Below are positions 45,781 through 64,000 of a DNA stretch of 64,000 nt, one piece after another (position 1 is the stretch's first letter; each line of letters starts with the position of its first letter). This stretch comes from Nematostella vectensis (taxonomy: Eukaryota > Cnidaria > Anthozoa > Actiniaria > Edwardsiidae), in contig NC_064036.1 in NCBI RefSeq assembly GCF_932526225.1, forward strand, positions 14,253,181 to 14,317,180. The letters are read 5' to 3'. The notes beneath the pieces are model-generated. The model did no database searches and had not been told where the DNA came from. It was given only the letters and a program-made list of their open reading frames with translations. Both the position numbers and the translations under genes were made by a program.

Positions 45781-47388
45781 TCATCACATTTGAGTTGCCT
45801 GCTAACTTCACTGAGTTGCCTGCTGAGTTGCCTGCCAGCTTTACTATGGTTACGGCCCAACTTAGCAACGGACATGAAAAAGCTAGACAGACCAAATACG
45901 AGAAAGCCACGAACTGAGAGAGGATCTTCAATTGTAAAAGTCCGAATACGGTTCCAGTACCAGAAAGATTGAGAATTGAAAGCTGTTCTCACGTCACTAA
46001 CCGTTAAAATGGTGTACGCCGAAAATCAAATGACGTTCCTGAAAACAGAAAAAAAGGGAAATGGTGTTAGGACCACATAATTTAAAGTCTTCTCTTGACG
46101 TCGATTAAAACTTTTTATTTCGTGAGGAGAACAAGAAGTTAACATTCTCCCAAGTTTGAGATGTGCATCTTTTTTAGTTTAATTAGGTAGCGTATGGTAC
46201 TTACTTTCATTGATGAGTGAAAATGTTTAAATCTCTTCCACGTTTCATCTCTTTTCCTCATTTTGCAGTTAACTTATACCGTTCCAAAACTGGGTGCTGC
46301 TTTTATTTCTTTACCAAGGATTTTAGACATCACCTTTTGCAAGGTTGTTGTGTGATAGCCACACACTGCATGCACATCTGCTCAATGCTCAAATGTTAGC
46401 TCAAATGGCCGTTTACTCGTTACACGTTACCAGGTCTTCTCTTCGCTCTTCGTGCAAGGGAGGCTTGAAAATTCCCGCCAAAAGTACCCTGGCAAGGGCG
46501 GGAGGAACAAACATGAAAACTCCTCACAATTTGCTGAAATGTGCCTTGTCGAGGTCGAGGATCTCTGCGCGATTTTTCTTGTCGTTACGTTGCCTATTCG
46601 TGGTTTTGCGTGATTTTGTGGTTTTATCTACAGAAATTTAGATTTGCAAATTTTGCTTGGGGGGGGGGGGGGGGGAGGGGCAAAGGGGAATTGAGAACTG
46701 CTGTTGAATGGTAGACTACGGTCGCTTCTCTTTGCTCGTTTCAAAAATTAAATCCTATGAAGTTTCAGGATAATTAAATGGTTAAAATAGAACTGTAAAG
46801 ACAGGGGCAAGAAAAAGAACAACTAAGAAATCAACTGTTTTACGACTCCTGGATGATAAACGTAAACAACATATTGTGAACTCCGTAAAATGTATGCCGG
46901 CTAGGCTGCGCTGTCACGCAATCTTTAAATCTGTTTATCGAACAAAGAAGGAAATATTTGCTGAAAACCGCTTTCATTTTGCCGCTAAGGCGCGTCAGTG
47001 CCATCCCATCCTATATGCTATATATTTCTATGACATGATAAACACACTCGATATTCGAGCTACATCTCTTGCTCTAAAGTGCCACAATCCTGGCCGCTAT
47101 CTCGACTGCAGGCATTGCATTCGTGCCTCGCCTTCCGAAAACCGACTGACCAAATTTGGTGCGAGTTATTTGGGAAGGGGTTTTCATTTGTTTTAGACGG
47201 CTTCCGATTGGTCGCCCTATTGTTCTGTCGATGGCTCGATTGTCGTAATTTCTGTATCTGTTGTTCTTTGCATGCCAGAGGGGGCGGCTAGCCGAGTTTG
47301 GATTGTGTGAGCCGTGCTGGTTTTTGCAGGCTAACTGGTTATCATCTCGCATAAAGTAGATTCCACACAGTTGGTAAACGCTCGCACA
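45781..47388. other. Intergenic and upstream region of the LIM gene
   Basis: No gene is supported. It contains a poly-G tract at ~46660-46680. The ORF at 46876-47196 shows no family features. The last few hundred bases presumably include the promoter of the 47389 gene, but no clear core element is seen. Confidence 0.45.
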
Positions 47389-60061
<12,673 letters not shown>

Positions 60062-63000
60062 TAATTGACACTCTGAGCGGCCACAGCAACATTGAGTTTA
60101 GGTAGAAAAATAGCAGAAGGGTGCCTTTAACTAACAAAAGGTGCTATTGGAAAACCGTGATTAACCATTTTTTCCCAGCGTGGCCCGCTCGCCCGCACTG
60201 TTTCTTCCAGCCGGAAAATCGCGAGTTTTACAATAAAACTGTAAAGTTTAGGTAAGTGCACCCTTAAATAGTTTACCAATTGCTTTGCTAAATGCAAGTC
60301 ATGTACCATTTTTCTAATATTTCCCGTCCTTTGTAGTAATTAGCAGCCATCAATATTCCTACATTTTTTCTGGAAAATTTTCAGGAGTAAGGGATTTTTA
60401 GTTTTATTGAAACGATATATTGTCGCAAAAGCCCTAAATTACTGCAACGATCAAATCCTATTAAGAACAGACTATAGAGTATGGATTACAATAGGGAAAG
60501 GGACTTTGGATACTGAATACTGTCAGATTTACGACAGCCAAAGAAGTCATTTAATTTTCCATTTTTCCAATCAAAATATTCCAAACAAGTCTGAACTACT
60601 TAGTTATTAGTGAATTGTCAATTTTAAGTCTTGCCTCGTTTCTTGGATCGATATTTTTTTCACAATCTTAGAGATTAACTATTAGTCTCTGATCAATAAT
60701 GATTAATTGAATGCCATTTCTGTTGCGCAAATTTAATGTAGTAAATGATAATCAAAAGAATAAATTATTCGAGTAGAATCTACAGTGAATGTTTGTGATG
60801 TGAAACTTGAAACATTTTCTGTAAATTATAGCTACTGTTAACTGTTAAGTATGTTACATTAGTAACTCTAGATTTAGCAATAAGGATCGTGATTAGTAAT
60901 CACGTAAGGTATGGTGGACCTCAAAAAGTCAAAAATGGTAAAATCCCCACCATTAGGTCTTCTCGAAGACCTATTTTATATGCCCTTATTCATAACAATT
61001 CCTGGCAGGCAATCGTAGTCCATGGTTACATTAAACAACAACCAGAAGCAAAGAAACATGCTGTGTTCGATTATACATAGTTCATTGCGGTCCTTTCTAC
61101 CTCGTCTTTGACTGAAGTAAAACTGCGTTGCTTGCAATTCCTGCCAAAGTCCCTAATAAATTGTACATGCCAGAAGGAGCATTTTTAAACAAGAAAAGTA
61201 ATGACACCTTTTTTTACCCCCAAAATATTTTTGATATACTAAGTAGCAGATGATAAACCAATAAAGTCTTATATAAATTGCGTTGTTTTTCTGTGTTTTT
61301 TTTTTTTTTTTCAGACAGTAGGATGATGGGAGGGTGTTGGATAGAAGACAATGGAAAGGCTCGCTTATCTACATATAGTGCCGTAGCAAGCCTCGAAATA
61401 TGGTGGTGGTGGTGGTGGGGGGGGGGGGGGGGGGGGTCACAATACGAAAATATTCGGGGGCACAGCCACGCCCGCTCTGGTCATATCCTTTTGATTTTTT
61501 AAAAATGTACGGCCCTGACATGGGCGGCGGCCGGGACACCATGAACGTTTTTTTAAAGTTTGTTTCAAACAGAGAGGTAATTAATTTCTGATAGTTCTGA
61601 TTGTTCGTATGTACCAAGCAAAATGCGTGACGTAACACCAATACGTACCGTGTCAATTCAAAATGATTGCTTTCCCAAAAGATCATGCATTTTCAAGCCG
61701 CTCCTATACAACCATTATTTGCGCGATTTCTATTATTCTTTCCAATTCGTATGAAAGAAACATCCTACATTCGGAGTTTATTGTAGTTCCAGGTTAAATT
61801 CAAACCAATTGCGGAATTATTAAGGTTGTCGAAGTTTGGAAAAAAGCGACTGTAGTACAGAAACAAAATGTGAGACTCCTTTAAAATATACTGTAATAAA
61901 TAAATCGGGTTTCAAGGATCAAGCCTGTGAAATATAGCGATATTCCTTTGAGCCGACCTTGTTCTAAATCGACTATAACAATTTGAACATCTCGAGATAG
62001 ACGTCAAATCGTTCACAGAAAGAATACTTCCATCTAAAAGTAAGAATTAGCATCAAAGCCGTAGCAGGCCTCGGATTATTGGCCGAGTGTTGGGTCGTCA
62101 CGATGCAGAAACGTTGGGGGGGGGGGTTGGCACAGCTACAATTTTTGAAAATATTGGGGGGGGGCACGTGCCCCCAGAGCCACACCCCCTTCTACTACCC
62201 TGCTTTAAAAGTTCAAATTATTCTGTCTTGGTATAACGGACAAATAAAATTCTTAATATAGAGACAAGCGTAGCATATATAATACTTTCTAGTGTAAGGA
62301 ACGGGAAAAGCGATATTGATGTAACCTTCCCTTCTCCATTTGTTCGATTAGTTTAATTAAAGGCGCTTCGGGCTTTTTAAGTCAAATGATGAAGATCATT
62401 CACCTTTTAGCAACAGAAATGTATGATAACAATGAAGATGCTGAAGTAATCAAGAGGCTAGCTTTGATTTTTTGTACTTAAATATTAGATTTAGACGACA
62501 GCTTTGAATGTTTCCAGCAAATTTGCCCAATTCCACGACCTCATTGTGTGATATGGCCAGGTTAAGTTTATGTAGGCATTGGGCACCCTTTGTAATGTAA
62601 TTGTAAGTCTTATTTAGGTTTTTGGCCCTATCACGTGGTTGTTTGGGTGCAATAGTCGAGCGCACAGTACAAGAGAGAAGAATATATGGAGTAAACAAAG
62701 AATCGTTGCTTAATAACGCTTCTTAATCTTTTCAAAACTCCTAAATACAAAACATATTGCAATAACATTAACATCATTAAAATGAAATTCGAAAAGTAAA
62801 GATGACAGTCCATTAATCATACGCTGAACGTACTGGCGCAACTAGGGAATAGGAAATTTTCCGAATTTGGTCGTTTGCGCAACTCTGAAAGCGTAACTGG
62901 ACTACCCAGTTGTCGGCTTTCGTAGATTAGTAACCAAGCAGTTTTAGTAACCAGGATCACCGCGATATGTACAAATCTTGAAAGAAGGAAGAACTTGTTT

Positions 63001-64000
63001 AAAAAAAAGGGTCGAAAGGTGGTGCCATGGTTTCGGTACATATCCGAAAATCATGCAGTTAATATACAAAAAAAATTAAACAAAAGAAATTTAATTAAAT
63101 TTGTCTCTGGCCTCTTCTCTTTTTTTATAAATTCGTCGTCACATTTATAGGGTATCAGCATCAATGAATAACCCATCGAAAAGCCATGGCTAATTATAGA
63201 GCCCCTGAGGAAGAAATGTTTCATGGATTAGATAGATGTGGTTTTTGCCATAGAGTATCAAACAAATACCAGATGACAGACAGATAAGTTATTGACCTTT
63301 CACCTACACCTGAAAAGTAAATGTTTTTTCTCTTTCATCTTAACTTCAACATACCATGTGTATTTTTTTTTTATTAACATCCAAATCCATGAAAATACTT
63401 GAATTGAATATGTATCAACGTCCCATGGACCGGGCGACACGTACTTGAGCGTAAGCGTTACTTGAAGTGCCATCCAGGGAGTGCCATATTGTATCTTTTA
63501 CTTTGACTCGCACGATTCACACTGTATAGTATATGTAAAAATGCTGTATATTAATTGAATTTACATCATTCTAATCATTTGTATTGTTATAATTTTTGGT
63601 ATAAAGAACAAAAAAATCCTGTTGCATAAACTATTTTTTATTAGAATGTCTGTCACGGCTGAACCATTCTTATTTTTTGGAGCATTTTTTTTCATGTAGA
63701 AATATAATACCCAACGAATTATTAGGAAGAGAATTATAAACACATGTAATTCTGCGTTTTATTACTCACATCACACTAACAAAATATTGTTTTGCTGCTA
63801 TCTGAGTCTCGGCATGTTCTTAAAGTATTCTTAGCAGAATTTGATGAAATCTCAAGTTGGACGTTCTTATTAAAAAAGGTTTTTATATAAAAAAAAAGAG
63901 TGTATCATTATATCATTACTGTAATCGAAAATGCGCGTAAGGTTTTAAAGGGTGCAGCGGTGGGTAATCGAAACAAACGGCACGCGAAGTCTCGGTGTAC
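60062..64000. other. Non-coding 3' flank with dispersed repeats
   Basis: No gene is supported. Copies B and C of the gccgtagca element lie at ~61378-61515 (long GGT/G run, ending tacggccctga) and ~62058-62190 (G runs). The block 63797-63905 is related to 9305-9400. The many short ORFs show no family features. Confidence 0.55.

Noticed and set aside
46876..47196. 106-codon ORF upstream of the LIM gene
   Set aside because: It has no recognisable motif or splice structure, and it lies in the probable promoter region.

Overview
The window looks like nuclear DNA of a cnidarian, most likely an anthozoan (sea anemone or coral). This is an inference from AT-rich, intron-dense sequence with GT-AG exons, Penelope-like and CR1/L2-like retroelements, many short inverted-repeat elements, a cGAS-like (Mab-21) gene, and protein families that I associate with cnidarian genomes. 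No bacterial-style operons, rRNA or CRISPR arrays are present.

Layout. 1-3705: a tandem array of ~756-bp units built from short motifs in both orientations. 3849-4453: a pogo-like MITE. 5451-6429: one copy of a ~980-bp repeat whose second copy is at 27001-27979. 7073-8880: a 5'-truncated non-LTR retrotransposon with a long intact RT ORF. 9537-9910: long TA tracts around a perfect 29-bp hairpin. 10254-15594: a multi-exon gene (+) with zinc-binding, RING-like and cysteine-protease-like parts, broken by several frameshifts. 15741-15935: an NRF1/YY1-type promoter with a first exon. 17209-18060: a duplicated segment and an unknown minus-strand ORF. 20050-21545: a decayed Penelope-like element whose RT motif A has been amplified about 12 times. 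21731-26783: an apparently intact cGAS-like gene (+), 425 aa in three exons, with a C-terminal membrane segment. 28376-31020: a duplicated segment around two exons of a GPCR remnant (-). 32840-33310: a Tctex-type dynein light chain (-). 34500-37215: a decayed, 3'-truncated LINE with ORF1 and ORF2 pieces. 37745-38270: a hammerhead-like motif, a 57-bp tandem repeat and a tRNA-like fragment. 38340-43500: a more GC-rich cluster of decayed virus-like genes on both strands. 43600-45780: a satellite of about 18 units of ~117 bp. 47389-60061: a five-exon gene (+) encoding a ~983-aa LIM protein resembling EPLIN/LIMA1. 60062-64000: mostly non-coding, with dispersed repeats.

Only three protein genes look functional: the cGAS-like receptor, the Tctex light chain and the LIM/actin-type protein. 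They show no sign of working together. The rest records mobile-element activity and decay. The entries most worth following are the membrane-segment cGAS-like gene, the protease/RING pseudogene, the virus-like cluster with its neighbouring satellite, and the amplified RT motif. Exon structures were read by eye from splice signals and phase; no database search was possible.
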